NCBI GenBank assembly: GCA_947178125.1
Contig: CAMWXB010000023.1
Coordinates: forward strand, 1 to 52,067
Direction of reading: 5' to 3'
DNA length: 52,067 bases
From: an uncultured Lachnospiraceae bacterium
GTDB taxonomy: Bacteria; Bacillota; Clostridia; Lachnospirales; Lachnospiraceae
Part shown: positions 14,973 through 23,651 of the stretch, piece after piece
How positions within the stretch are numbered: the first letter of the stretch is position 1
How the letters are laid out: each line of letters opens with the position of its first letter
Position numbers and translations under genes: made by a program
The notes under the pieces: generated by a model
Told to the model about the DNA's origin: nothing
Databases searched by the model: none
What the model saw: the letters and a program-made list of their open reading frames with translations, nothing else

Positions 14973-17111
14973 ATGAAAGTTGAAAATTATCTGGAAAAAG
15001 TGTATTCCGGTATCCTGGGAATGAATATCGGGATTCGGCTTGGGGCACCTGTGGAGCCGACTATCTGGACGTATGAAAGAATCCGCGATACCTATGGTGA
15101 TATCACGGGTTATGTGAAAGAATATAAGAATTTTGCGGCGGACGATGATGCCAACGGGCCGGTCTATTTTCTGCGGGCACTGCGCGATGATGCCGTAGAC
15201 AGGGAACTTACGCCGCAGGATGTGGCCAATGCCTGGCTGAATTATACAAGAGAAGGTGTGGGCATGTTCTGGTGGGGCGGATATGGAATCAGTACAGAGC
15301 ATACCGCATACCTGAATCTGAAAAATGGAGTTCCGGCTCCCCGGTCCGGGTCGATTGAGCAGAACGGGAAGACGCTGGCGGAGCAGATAGGCGGCCAGAT
15401 TTTTATTGATACCTGGGGGCTGTGCTTTCCGGGCAATCCCGAGAAATCGGCGGAATATGGGAAGATTGCGGCCAGTGTATCCCATGATGGCGAAGGCGTT
15501 CATGGCGCGGCATTCTTCTGCGCCTGTATTGCGGAAGCCTTTGTTTCCGACGATGTGGAACATATCATTGAGACCGGCTTGAAAATGATTCCGACAGAGA
15601 GTGTCTATGCAAAAGTGACCTGTGCAGTCAGGAATTTTTATCAGGAAAATCCGGAGGACTGGCGGGCCTGTCACGAGTTTCTTGTCCGGGAGTGGGGTTA
15701 TGACAAATACAGGGGCGTATGTCATATCATACCCAATGCGGGCGTCTGTGTGTTGTCGATGCTGTATGGAAAAGGAGACTTTGCAAGAACAGTGGAGATT
15801 GCGACAATGTGCGGATGGGACACGGATTGCAATGCAGGGAATGTGGGTACGGTACTCGGTGTAATGTGTGGCCCGGAGGGACTTCCGGGCCGCTACCGGA
15901 AACCTGTTAATGACGGAATCGTCTTATCCGGTATTTCCGGTTACCTGAACATTCTGGACATTCCGACCTATGCCAAAGAAGTTGCGCTGCTCGGATACAG
16001 GCTGTCCGGGGAAACGGCGCCGGAAGCGCTTCGGAAAAGTATTTGTGACGGGGAGATTCATTTTGATTTTGAACTTCCCGGCTCGACCCACAATCTGCGG
16101 CTTTCCGATTCGTTTTTCTGCATGGCAGAACACTCCACGGAGCGCGCATACCGTGGGACGGGCTCTCTGAAAATCATCATCGACCGCATGACAAGAGGAG
16201 ACCGTTGCAGGATTTATTATAAGCCTTTTTACCGAAGAGACGCTTTTTCAGACGAACGCTACAGCCCGGTCTTTACGCCGACGGTCTATTCCGGACAGCG
16301 GGTGAGCATGCAGCTTTATCTGGAACAGTGGAACGGATGGGAAACGCCCGGCGTGGCGCCTTATATCAGGACGATGAGCGATAAAGAGCTGCATATACAG
16401 GGATTTTGCAGGCTGAAAGCGGATGCGTGGACGGAAGTTTCTTTTGTGATTCCCGATACGGAGGGCGATTTGATTGATGAGGTCGGCATCGTACTGGAGG
16501 GGTATTCCGTATCCAAAGCAAAGACGCTGGGGGCAGTTTATCTGGATGATTTTTCGATTACCGGAGACAGCACCTATACGATTTGTCTGGCAAAACAGCG
16601 GAAGGAGTTCGGTACGGTCACGCCCTTTGCAACAGACCACGGGGCATGGGAGGTTGAGGATGGCAGACTTTCGCTGCTGCGCTGCGGCGAGGCATTTGCT
16701 TATGCGGGAAATTATTATGCCGGGGATTGCAGGATAACAACGGAAGTGGAACCGGTAAACGGAGAAAGTCATTTACTGCTGATGCGTGCCCAGGGCGCGA
16801 TGAGAGGATATGCGCTCGGATTTTCCGGGAAAGGAAAAGCGGCAATTTACAAAAATGATTTTGGTTTTGTCAAATTGGCAGAAACGGATTATCCGTGGGA
16901 AATGGGACAAAAATATAAATTTTCGGCCGTAGCGGAAGGAACGGAGATTTCTCTTTCTATCGATGACAGACAGGTGCTGCGTGTGGAAGACGGGCAGTAT
17001 GCTTATGGTATGTATGGATGTGGTTCGCTCTCCATGGGAAGAACATTTTTCGGAGATTTTGCGGTCGGGACGAAAGCGGCCGGCCGGAAACCGGAACAGA
17101 CAAGAGGATGA
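14973..17111 (+). CDS. Large ADP-ribosylglycohydrolase-fold protein with beta domain
   Basis: I prefer ATG 14973, spaced properly from AGAGG; ATG 14967 would add two residues. Residues about 1-350 are a divergent ADP-ribosylglycohydrolase domain (YSGILGMNIGIRLGAPVE). The usual TDDT is replaced by AADDDANGP and the second site reads GWDTDCNAGNVG, a known variant, so metal binding may persist. Residues about 360-700 are beta-rich (VYLDDFSITGD, YYAGDCRITTEVEP, KFSAVAEGTEISLSIDDRQV) and look like one or two carbohydrate-binding jelly rolls. No signal peptide is present. The fusion suggests an intracellular glycosidase recognising a larger glycoside. The stop is 6 bp before the kinase. Confidence 0.82.
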   Translation: MKVENYLEKVYSGILGMNIGIRLGAPVEPTIWTYERIRDTYGDITGYVKEYKNFAADDDANGPVYFLRALRDDAVDRELTPQDVANAWLNYTREGVGMFWWGGYGISTEHTAYLNLKNGVPAPRSGSIEQNGKTLAEQIGGQIFIDTWGLCFPGNPEKSAEYGKIAASVSHDGEGVHGAAFFCACIAEAFVSDDVEHIIETGLKMIPTESVYAKVTCAVRNFYQENPEDWRACHEFLVREWGYDKYRGVCHIIPNAGVCVLSMLYGKGDFARTVEIATMCGWDTDCNAGNVGTVLGVMCGPEGLPGRYRKPVNDGIVLSGISGYLNILDIPTYAKEVALLGYRLSGETAPEALRKSICDGEIHFDFELPGSTHNLRLSDSFFCMAEHSTERAYRGTGSLKIIIDRMTRGDRCRIYYKPFYRRDAFSDERYSPVFTPTVYSGQRVSMQLYLEQWNGWETPGVAPYIRTMSDKELHIQGFCRLKADAWTEVSFVIPDTEGDLIDEVGIVLEGYSVSKAKTLGAVYLDDFSITGDSTYTICLAKQRKEFGTVTPFATDHGAWEVEDGRLSLLRCGEAFAYAGNYYAGDCRITTEVEPVNGESHLLLMRAQGAMRGYALGFSGKGKAAIYKNDFGFVKLAETDYPWEMGQKYKFSAVAEGTEISLSIDDRQVLRVEDGQYAYGMYGCGSLSMGRTFFGDFAVGTKAAGRKPEQTRG

Positions 17112-17117
17112 AAGAAA

Positions 17118-18014
17118 ATGAAAGTATTAAATTACGGTTCTTTGAATTATGATTATGTATATTTGGTAGAACATATGGTACAATTAGGAGAGACGATCTC
17201 TTCTTCCGATATGGAAACGCATTTTGGTGGAAAAGGATTGAATCAGTCGATTGCGCTTGCCAAAGCCGGCGCGGAGGTTTACCACGCGGGCATGGTCGGC
17301 GAAGACGGAGAAGACCTGATTGCCTTTTGCAGAAAATACGGCGTACATACCGATTTTATTACAAAACAGACGGGAAAGAGCGGCCATGCTATTATCCAGA
17401 TAACGCCCGAAGGAGACAACTGTATTATTTTGTACAGCGGTTCCAACGGGAAAAATACGGAAGAAAAAATAGACGAAGTGCTGGCCGGATTTTCGGAAGG
17501 CGACCTATTGTTGTTACAGAATGAGATTAATCTGTTGGATTTACTTGTAGAAAAAGCATATGACCGGAAAATGAAAATCGTGCTGAATCCTTCTCCGATG
17601 AACGAAAAACTCTTGCGCTGCGATCTGAAGAAAGTGTCTTTGTTCATGCTGAATGAAGTGGAGGGGGAGCAGCTTACGGGAGAAACGGAAGCGGGGCATA
17701 TTCTGCGCCGGATGCGGGAGCTTTACCCAAATGCGAAAGTAGTGCTTACGCTTGGAAAAGAGGGGAGTATTTATGCCGGTCCGGGTATGGATTGTACCTG
17801 TGACAGTTTTACGGTCGATACGGTCGATACGACGGCGGCGGGAGATACTTTCACCGGATATTATATTGCTTCCATTCTGCGTGGAAAATCCATAGAAGAA
17901 AGTTTAAAGACTGCTTCTGCGGCTTCCGGCATTGCTGTTACAAGAAAAGGCGCTGCGCCCTCTATTCCGGAGGCGGAAGAAGTGGAGGACTTCCTAAAAA
18001 AATATTCTAGGTAA
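17118..18014 (+). CDS. PfkB-family sugar or nucleoside kinase
   Basis: The 298-residue protein has both PfkB signatures: FGGKGLNQSIALAKAGA (GGKG at 37-40, substrate lid side) and DTTAAGDTFTGYY at 237-248 with catalytic Asp243 and the anion hole. LTLGKEGSIY near 211 lines the ATP site. Length fits ribokinase-like enzymes. It would phosphorylate the sugar set free by the two glycohydrolase-fold enzymes; ribose is a reasonable guess given their family, but the binding pocket cannot be read reliably. It starts 6 bp after the previous stop codon, inside the operon, and precedes the regulator. Confidence 0.88.
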   Translation: MKVLNYGSLNYDYVYLVEHMVQLGETISSSDMETHFGGKGLNQSIALAKAGAEVYHAGMVGEDGEDLIAFCRKYGVHTDFITKQTGKSGHAIIQITPEGDNCIILYSGSNGKNTEEKIDEVLAGFSEGDLLLLQNEINLLDLLVEKAYDRKMKIVLNPSPMNEKLLRCDLKKVSLFMLNEVEGEQLTGETEAGHILRRMRELYPNAKVVLTLGKEGSIYAGPGMDCTCDSFTVDTVDTTAAGDTFTGYYIASILRGKSIEESLKTASAASGIAVTRKGAAPSIPEAEEVEDFLKKYSR

Positions 18015-18028
18015 GGAGAAAGCGCAAA

Positions 18029-18733
18029 ATGAAATTCTCATCGGTTACAAACGAAAAACTATCGGACAAGGTCATCAGCCAGATCATGAACAATATCAAG
18101 AGCGGGAAGTTACAGCCGGGGACCCGGCTGCCCAATGAACCGGAGCTGGCGACGAACTTTGGCGTAAGCCGGGGAATTTTGCGGGAGGCGCTTACCATCC
18201 TCCAGGCGAGAGGAATCATTTACCGTAAGCCTAAAGAGGGGACTTTTATTGCTCCGGACGTACTGGAAGTGATCAGCGGAAGCCGGGAAGTATCCGTCAG
18301 GGAAGCTACCTATCTGAACCTGATAGAGGTGCGGGAATGTTTTGAACCCCGCGTGGTGGAAAAAGTGATCGAGCTTGCAAGCGATGATGAAATCGAAGAA
18401 CTGGTAGAACTGGTGGAAAACGGAACGGTCAAAAATGCAGCCCATTCGCTCGATTATTATTTTCACTACCGCCTTGCGGAACTTTCCGGTAATGTCGTGT
18501 TCGTGAATTTTATCGATACCTATTACGATATTATTGACGAATTGAAGACCAAGTCAAGCAAACAGAAGAATCGGATTTCACAGATTAACGAAGAGCATAA
18601 AAAAATCCTTGAGGCAATTCAGAAGCGGGATTCGGAAAAAGCCAGACAGCTTATGTACTATCATTTGCAGAAAGTAAAGGAGCATGCGCTGGCGAATGAG
18701 AATTCCCGGGCGAAAGGAGAGACAAGTCTGTAA
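18029..18733 (+). CDS. GntR-family regulator, FadR/FCD subfamily
   Basis: The 234-residue protein has an N-terminal winged helix (about 10-76): TRLPNEPELATNFGVSRGI is the helix-turn-helix and GIIYRKPKEGTFI the wing. The C-terminal FCD domain is all-helical, with YYFHYRLAELSGN and EEHKKILEAIQKRD. FCD domains bind small acids or sugars, often with a metal held by histidines. AAGGAG precedes the ATG. As last gene of the catabolic operon it probably controls it, using the palindrome at 5903-5913 that fits the subfamily's operator rule. Whether it represses or activates cannot be told, but the operator position suggests repression. Confidence 0.88.
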   Translation: MKFSSVTNEKLSDKVISQIMNNIKSGKLQPGTRLPNEPELATNFGVSRGILREALTILQARGIIYRKPKEGTFIAPDVLEVISGSREVSVREATYLNLIEVRECFEPRVVEKVIELASDDEIEELVELVENGTVKNAAHSLDYYFHYRLAELSGNVVFVNFIDTYYDIIDELKTKSSKQKNRISQINEEHKKILEAIQKRDSEKARQLMYYHLQKVKEHALANENSRAKGETSL

Positions 18734-18752
18734 AACAGACCCGGACAGAATC

Positions 18753-19616
18753 ATGGGACAGAAAAAGAAAGCCGGAACCTGGGCGAAAGAATATCTCGTG
18801 CTCACACTGGCTGTAATTGTTTTGGTCATTGGAATCTATGTTTTTAAATTTCCAAATCATTTTTCTTTTGGAGGAGTAACAGGCATTGCGGTATTGCTGG
18901 AAGAATTTCTGCCTTTCAGCGCCAGCACCCTGACTCTGGTTATGAATATGCTGCTGCTTATTGCAGGTTTCTTATTTTTGGGAAAAGGGTTTGGCATAAA
19001 GACTGTCTATGTCAGCGTATTAAGCTCCGCAGGGCTGGAATTTCTGGACAGATATATGCCGTTGCAGGGGCCTTTGACGGACCAGCCCGTTTTGGAGCTG
19101 GTCTTTGCGATTGTTTTACCGGCGGTCAGCGCCGCAGTTTTCTTTTATTATGACGCATCCGGCGGCGGAACGGATATTGTGGCAATGATCGTCAAGAAAT
19201 ATTCCGATATGAATATAGCGATGGCATTATTTCTGGTCGATTTGCTGATCTCCGTTTCTGCATGGTTCGTATTTGGCGCACAGACAGGACTTTTTTCTTT
19301 CTGCGGTCTGATGGCAAAATCTCTGGTGATAGACAGAGTCATAGAGAATATGAACCTGTGCAAATATCTGACAATCATTTGTTCGGAGCCACAGCCGATC
19401 TGTCAGTTCATTCAGGAACAACTGCACCGGAGCTCCACCATTTTCAAGGCGGAAGGCTCTTACAGCCACAATGACAAGACGATTGTGCTTACCGTGATGA
19501 AGCGGAAACAGGCCGTCCGGCTTGAACGTTTTATCAGGCAGCAGGAGGCCGGCGCATTTATCATGGTGACAAACAGCAGCGAAATCATCGGAAACGGATT
19601 CCATGGATTTCATTAA
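18753..19616 (+). CDS. YitT-family membrane protein
   Basis: The chosen ATG gives 287 residues; an in-frame ATG at 18684, inside the regulator gene, is too close to its Shine-Dalgarno. Five or six hydrophobic helices (about 15-180) contain the family's FSFGGVTGIAVLLE and DASGGGTDIVAMIVKKY signatures. The C-terminal soluble part (KYLTIICSEPQ, SYSHNDKTIVLTVMKRKQ, GAFIMVTNSSEIIGNGF) is a DUF2179 domain. YitT proteins are widespread in Firmicutes and their role is not settled. It follows the regulator closely but is probably not functionally linked to the sugar operon. Confidence 0.85.
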   Translation: MGQKKKAGTWAKEYLVLTLAVIVLVIGIYVFKFPNHFSFGGVTGIAVLLEEFLPFSASTLTLVMNMLLLIAGFLFLGKGFGIKTVYVSVLSSAGLEFLDRYMPLQGPLTDQPVLELVFAIVLPAVSAAVFFYYDASGGGTDIVAMIVKKYSDMNIAMALFLVDLLISVSAWFVFGAQTGLFSFCGLMAKSLVIDRVIENMNLCKYLTIICSEPQPICQFIQEQLHRSSTIFKAEGSYSHNDKTIVLTVMKRKQAVRLERFIRQQEAGAFIMVTNSSEIIGNGFHGFH

Positions 19617-19689
19617 AAAGTACTTCTATAATGGATATTTTCATTTGCGGCTGATGCCGGATAGAAAGAATAGAAGAAAGAGGATTCAT

Positions 19690-20484
19690 ATGCAGATTCA
19701 ATATTACGACATAGGCTTAAACTTATTTTGTAAACAATTCCCCGAACCGGGAAAACTCATCCGGGAAGCGAAAGAAAGCGGCGTCTGCTGTATCCTGACA
19801 GGAACAGATGTCAAAGAGAACCGTCAGATTGACGGGTTTGTAAGAACGCATGAGGCGTTTGGCACGGCGGGGATACATCCGCACAATGCTGACCGTGCGA
19901 AACAGGAAGATTTTCAGGAAATCGAACGGATTCTGTCTGAAAATCCGAAAGTAGTCGCAGTGGGAGAGTGCGGATTGGATTACGACCGGATGTTCTCCAC
20001 GAAAGAGAACCAGATACGGTGTCTGGAAAAACATATCGTGCTTGCGGAAAAGCTGGATAAGCCGCTGTTTCTTCATGAGCGCAGCGCGGCCGATGATTTT
20101 GTGAAACGGTTTAAAAAGCATTCGGAGATTTGCGCAAGGTCGGTGGTACATTGCTTTACGGGGGATAAAGCGACGCTGGATAAGTATCTTTCGATGGGAT
20201 TTTCTATCGGCATTACCGGATGGATCTGCGATGAAAAGCGTTCCAAAGAACTGCGGGAGGCGGTAAGGCTGATTCCGCTCGACCGGATTCTGGTGGAAAC
20301 GGATGCACCGTATCTGACGCCGAAAAACGTAAGCGGCCTTGGGAGAATCAATGTTCCGGGAAATATTGTATATGTTGTACGGGAACTTGCAAAGCATATG
20401 AAAGTGGAAGAGGATGTTCTGATGGAAAATGCGCGGAAGAATACGGAAAGAATTTTTCACATAAGGGAAAACGGCGGCCTATGA
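19690..20484 (+). CDS. TatD-family metal-dependent hydrolase (TATDN1-like)
   Basis: ATG 19690, with AGAGGA upstream, gives 264 residues; a longer frame has no ribosome binding site. TatD hallmarks are clear: GIHPHNAD, VGECGLDYDRMFS, PLFLHERSAADDF, SVVHCFTGD and LVETDAPYLTP. The usual N-terminal DTHCHLD is replaced by YDIGLNLF, the form typical of eukaryotic TATDN1, so one metal site lacks its His pair. TatD enzymes act as 3'-5' DNA exonucleases or related phosphoesterases in the cytosol. It overlaps the response regulator gene by ATGA, so the two share a transcript. Confidence 0.85.
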   Translation: MQIQYYDIGLNLFCKQFPEPGKLIREAKESGVCCILTGTDVKENRQIDGFVRTHEAFGTAGIHPHNADRAKQEDFQEIERILSENPKVVAVGECGLDYDRMFSTKENQIRCLEKHIVLAEKLDKPLFLHERSAADDFVKRFKKHSEICARSVVHCFTGDKATLDKYLSMGFSIGITGWICDEKRSKELREAVRLIPLDRILVETDAPYLTPKNVSGLGRINVPGNIVYVVRELAKHMKVEEDVLMENARKNTERIFHIRENGGL

Positions 20485-21152
20485 AAACGAAATTGCTGAT
20501 CGTAGATGATGAACCGGGGATTGTGGATATGATGAGAAGCTATTTTGAGCCGCATTATGATGTGCTGACGGCACGAAACGGCGATGAGGCGCTTCAAAAA
20601 GTATCCGCAGCCCCCGATTTGATTTTGTTGGACATCAATATGCCGGGAATGGATGGGCTGACGGTCTGCCGGAAAATCCGGGAGTATGTCGCATGTCCGA
20701 TTCTGTTCCTCACGGCCCGCATCGAGTCTGCGGATATCGTGAGCGGATTCGGCGTCGGTGCGGATGACTATATCGTAAAACCGTTTGATCTGGATGAGCT
20801 CGGTGCACGGGTAGAGGCGCATCTGCGGCGGGAACAGCGGCGGCAGAGCAATGCGTCGGTGCGGTTTTTCGGAGAACTTGCGATAGATTATTCTGCCAGA
20901 ACGGCGGTGGTTCAAGAAACCCAGATTTCTTTTTCCAAACGGGAATTCGATATCTTGGAACTGCTTTCCTTAAATGCCGGACAGGTCTTTGACAGGGAGC
21001 GCATTTATGAGGCGGTCTGGGGGCTTGACGGGGACGGAAACAGTGATACCGTGATGGAGCATATCCGGAAAATCCGGGCAAAACTGGGCGCGCATACGAG
21101 CTACAGTTATATTGAGACGGTCTGGGGGTGCGGTTATAAATGGAACGGTTAA
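20481..21152 (+). CDS. Response regulator, OmpR/PhoB family
   Basis: The 223-residue protein has a receiver domain with acidic pocket D9-D10, phosphoacceptor Asp51 (LLDINMPGMDG) and the lysine of DDYIVKPFDL near 100, followed by a winged-helix DNA-binding domain (SKREFDILELLSLNAGQVFDRE, then DTVMEHIRKIRAKLG and YIETVWGCGYKW). It overlaps its kinase gene by 13 nt. The ABC exporter at 25841-29179 is the most plausible target, because an 11-bp-spaced direct repeat lies in that promoter region and such exporters are often paired with OmpR-type systems; this is inference. Confidence 0.92.
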   Translation: MKTKLLIVDDEPGIVDMMRSYFEPHYDVLTARNGDEALQKVSAAPDLILLDINMPGMDGLTVCRKIREYVACPILFLTARIESADIVSGFGVGADDYIVKPFDLDELGARVEAHLRREQRRQSNASVRFFGELAIDYSARTAVVQETQISFSKREFDILELLSLNAGQVFDRERIYEAVWGLDGDGNSDTVMEHIRKIRAKLGAHTSYSYIETVWGCGYKWNG

Positions 21153-22309
21153 AAAATATGGGGTTAAAGCGTTCCTTTTTTCTGCTGTCGGTATCCTGTC
21201 TGTCTGCGGCGCTTCTGTTGACCTTCGCCATTTATTTTATCTGTGGGAAAATAGCGGAGCGCTATCCGCATGGCGGCGTTGCGATCAGTTATGACGGTAC
21301 GATGACGAAACTGGAAGAACCGACGCCGGAGCAGGAAAAGTTCCTGAGCCTGCTCGACAGGATTCAGACAGCCGTTATGCTTATCGTTCCGGTCAGCGGT
21401 CTGGGGCTTGCCGGGATTTTGTTTTATCAATTGAAACTGAAAAAGCCGATTGCAGTTTTAAAAACGGGAATCGGGCGCATACAAATGCACGATCTGGATT
21501 TTGCCATCCCGGAAGTTTCAGGCGACGAGCTGGGGCAGCTTTGCGCGGCTTTTGAGACGATGCGGGGCGAACTGCTGCGCACCAATCAGGAGCTGTGGCG
21601 GCAGGCGGAAGAGCGCAGGCGGCTCAATGCGGCATTCGCACACGATCTGCGTAATCCGGTTACGGTCTTAAAAGGGACGGTGAAACAGCTTGGGAGGAGC
21701 GGCGGACTGGGCAGCGAAGAGGCGCAGGCGCTGGAACGGCTGGAAACGTATACGTTACGCATCGAACAGTATGTAGAGGCGATGAGCAGCATACAGCGGC
21801 TGGAACAGATGCCGGTCTGTAAAAAGCCGATAGACATATTCCTGCTGCAAAGCGAGCTGGAAGAAACGGGGAAGCTGCTCGCACCATCCCATAGGGTAAG
21901 AGTTTTGGTGGAGGATGATTTTGCGCTGGATAATTCTGTTTTGGATAATTCTGCTTTGGATATTTCTGCGCAGGATGGCGGGACCGTTCAACTGGATCAT
22001 GGCCTGTTTCTGACCGCTGCCGAGAACCTGATCGGCAATGCGGCGCGCTTTGCGAAGGAAGAATTGACGATTTTTCTGGTAAGAGAAGGGAATGTGCTCA
22101 AGCTGACCGTGGAAGACGACGGCCCGGGATATCCGGCGGCGCTTTTGCAGAGCGGCCCAAAGCCTTTCGGTAAAATGAGCGGGGATGCCGCACACTTCGG
22201 CATGGGCCTGTACAGCAGTATGCTGCTGTGCATGAAGCACGGCGGAACGCTTACTTTGCAGAACGGAGCAGAGAGCGGTGCGGCGGCGACGGCTTCGTTC
22301 GCCGTATAA
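21140..22309 (+). CDS. Sensor histidine kinase
   Basis: The 389-residue protein has two membrane helices (about 12-36 and 77-98) enclosing a short extracellular loop of about 40 residues, a HAMP linker (IAVLKTGIGRIQ onward), a HisKA domain with phosphorylated His168 in AFAHDLRNPVT, and an ATPase domain (ENLIGNAARFAKEE, VEDDGPGYP, FGMGLYSS). The small sensor loop is like that of kinases that watch the membrane or a partner transporter. Between the two kinase domains is an odd segment where 15 bp are repeated three times (21926-21970). It overlaps its regulator gene. Confidence 0.92.
   Translation: MERLKNMGLKRSFFLLSVSCLSAALLLTFAIYFICGKIAERYPHGGVAISYDGTMTKLEEPTPEQEKFLSLLDRIQTAVMLIVPVSGLGLAGILFYQLKLKKPIAVLKTGIGRIQMHDLDFAIPEVSGDELGQLCAAFETMRGELLRTNQELWRQAEERRRLNAAFAHDLRNPVTVLKGTVKQLGRSGGLGSEEAQALERLETYTLRIEQYVEAMSSIQRLEQMPVCKKPIDIFLLQSELEETGKLLAPSHRVRVLVEDDFALDNSVLDNSALDISAQDGGTVQLDHGLFLTAAENLIGNAARFAKEELTIFLVREGNVLKLTVEDDGPGYPAALLQSGPKPFGKMSGDAAHFGMGLYSSMLLCMKHGGTLTLQNGAESGAAATASFAV
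21926..21970 (+). repeat. 15-bp tandem repeat within kinase gene
   Basis: Three units, CTGGATAATTCTGTT, TTGGATAATTCTGCT and TTGGATATTTCTGCG, encode LDNSVLDNSALDISA. The repeat keeps the reading frame, so gain or loss of a unit would change the linker length between HisKA and ATPase parts without inactivating the gene. Confidence 0.75.
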
Positions 22310-22313
22310 AAGT

Positions 22314-23012
22314 TTAGGCTGGCGGATGAAAGGACATTATTGCAATCTGTATTGTGGTTGCCAGATTCAAAACCCAGTGGCCTGCCATAATATAAGCAAC
22401 AGTCCCTTTTTTACGATATTGGAAACATATCCATATCGTTAAAGGGAAAAAAGATAAAAACCGATAGGTCATAAATCTCAGATCAAATATCATAGGGATA
22501 AAGCTGTGTTGTAAGGCATAGAAAAACGCAGGGATAAAAACAGCCGCCCATTTTGACGTGAAGCCGTTCACTCCATATCCCAAATAGACGCCGTCCTCTG
22601 CAATCGTCGTTGTCAGCGGGAGCATAACAATATTGAAGAGAGCGAGATAAGGGGAAATGGGTGCGATCATCATCGGTGCAAGGTAGGGAAATTCGCCATA
22701 ACAAAGTCCTCCCGCGAAATACATTCCGCCCATACCGATCAGCAGCATGATGACAATAAAAAGAAATCCTTTGAAGATGCTTTTTGGCCTTTTTTCGTAA
22801 TGTATCATTTCAAGATAGGTTGTATTGCCGCGTCTGCAGAGGAACCATAAAACAGAGATGGTAATGATGTTGATTATGGATGCAAGCATTGTCCACCAAT
22901 GGGTAAGTTCTGTTAAATCCTGACGAGTGATCATGCTGCAAAAAGAAAATGCAGCGATAAACAGGAAACACCGCATCGGTAAAATAAACCATTTCTTTGA
23001 ATCATATTTCAT
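22314..23012 (-). CDS. CPBP-like intramembrane protein
   Basis: I chose ATG 23012, an ATGA overlap with the TetR stop and well spaced from AAGGGGGG; ATG 23021 is too close to it. The 232 residues form six to eight membrane helices. Motifs resemble the CPBP/Abi protease family: TIAEDGVYLGYGVNG (family usually EExxxR), FYALQHSFIP, and MAGHWVLNLAT with the last His. The first Glu-Glu pair is Glu-Asp here and the Arg is missing, so protease activity is doubtful. It is transcribed with the TetR gene and may be its effector in membrane stress or peptide resistance. Confidence 0.65.
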   Translation of the reverse strand: MKYDSKKWFILPMRCFLFIAAFSFCSMITRQDLTELTHWWTMLASIINIITISVLWFLCRRGNTTYLEMIHYEKRPKSIFKGFLFIVIMLLIGMGGMYFAGGLCYGEFPYLAPMMIAPISPYLALFNIVMLPLTTTIAEDGVYLGYGVNGFTSKWAAVFIPAFFYALQHSFIPMIFDLRFMTYRFLSFFPLTIWICFQYRKKGTVAYIMAGHWVLNLATTIQIAIMSFHPPA

Positions 23013-23638
23013 TGGCAGCATCCCCCCTTATTATCTGTGTCATGGAAAACTTCTGCTCCATGAAAAAGCATTGTAACGGTGCTTTCAATAAATGAATCCC
23101 GTTCGGTTTTGGAATACAGATCATATCCCAGGATTTCTTTTGCACTATTTTTGGCAAGAAAAGCTGCCTGCATGGCAGAAACAAGAATAAATACAAGCAA
23201 TCTTTTGGTTTCTTCTTTGTGCCTGCTTCTGAATGCAAAAGCAAATCCCTTTTGTGTATAAACGGAATTGCTGTCTGCCGAATAATTTTGCAGGTCATTT
23301 AAAATCGATATGCCGGCAATCGCCTGGTTCTCAAAAAGAAAATCAAAGGTATTGCGTGCCCAGAATATTAAGCGGGTTTCATCGGACAAACCGTCATCTT
23401 TTGTGAAATCTGTCAGATCGGGTGCAAATCCTGCCAGCATCGTCTTTATGGTTCTTTGGATACATTCTGCTATCAGATTTTCCTTGCTTCCGAAAAAATA
23501 ATTGATGGAACCTAATCCGATATCAGCCCTTTCCGCAATGAAACGTGAGGTGATCTTTCTGGTGTCACCGTTGTATTCTTTCAGCAATTCCGTGGTAATT
23601 TCGATGATACGATTTTTGCTTTTTTCGTTGTCACTCAT
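23009..23638 (-). CDS. TetR-family regulator 1
   Basis: ATG 23638, with GGAAGGAT upstream, gives 209 residues; a longer frame would extend over the promoter. The HTH (residues about 25-60) contains ITSRFIAERADIGLGSINYFFGSKENL. The C-terminal ligand domain is helical, and a Cys-Cys pair and His-rich tail (FHDTDNKGGCCQ) close the protein. Its own promoter, TTGACT, 17 bp, TACAAT, has operator TGAACAATGTTCA exactly in the spacer, so self-repression is very likely. It forms an operon with the CPBP-like gene and is divergent from a second TetR gene. Confidence 0.87.
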   Translation of the reverse strand: MSDNEKSKNRIIEITTELLKEYNGDTRKITSRFIAERADIGLGSINYFFGSKENLIAECIQRTIKTMLAGFAPDLTDFTKDDGLSDETRLIFWARNTFDFLFENQAIAGISILNDLQNYSADSNSVYTQKGFAFAFRSRHKEETKRLLVFILVSAMQAAFLAKNSAKEILGYDLYSKTERDSFIESTVTMLFHGAEVFHDTDNKGGCCQ

Positions 23639-23651
23639 AATATCCTTCCTC

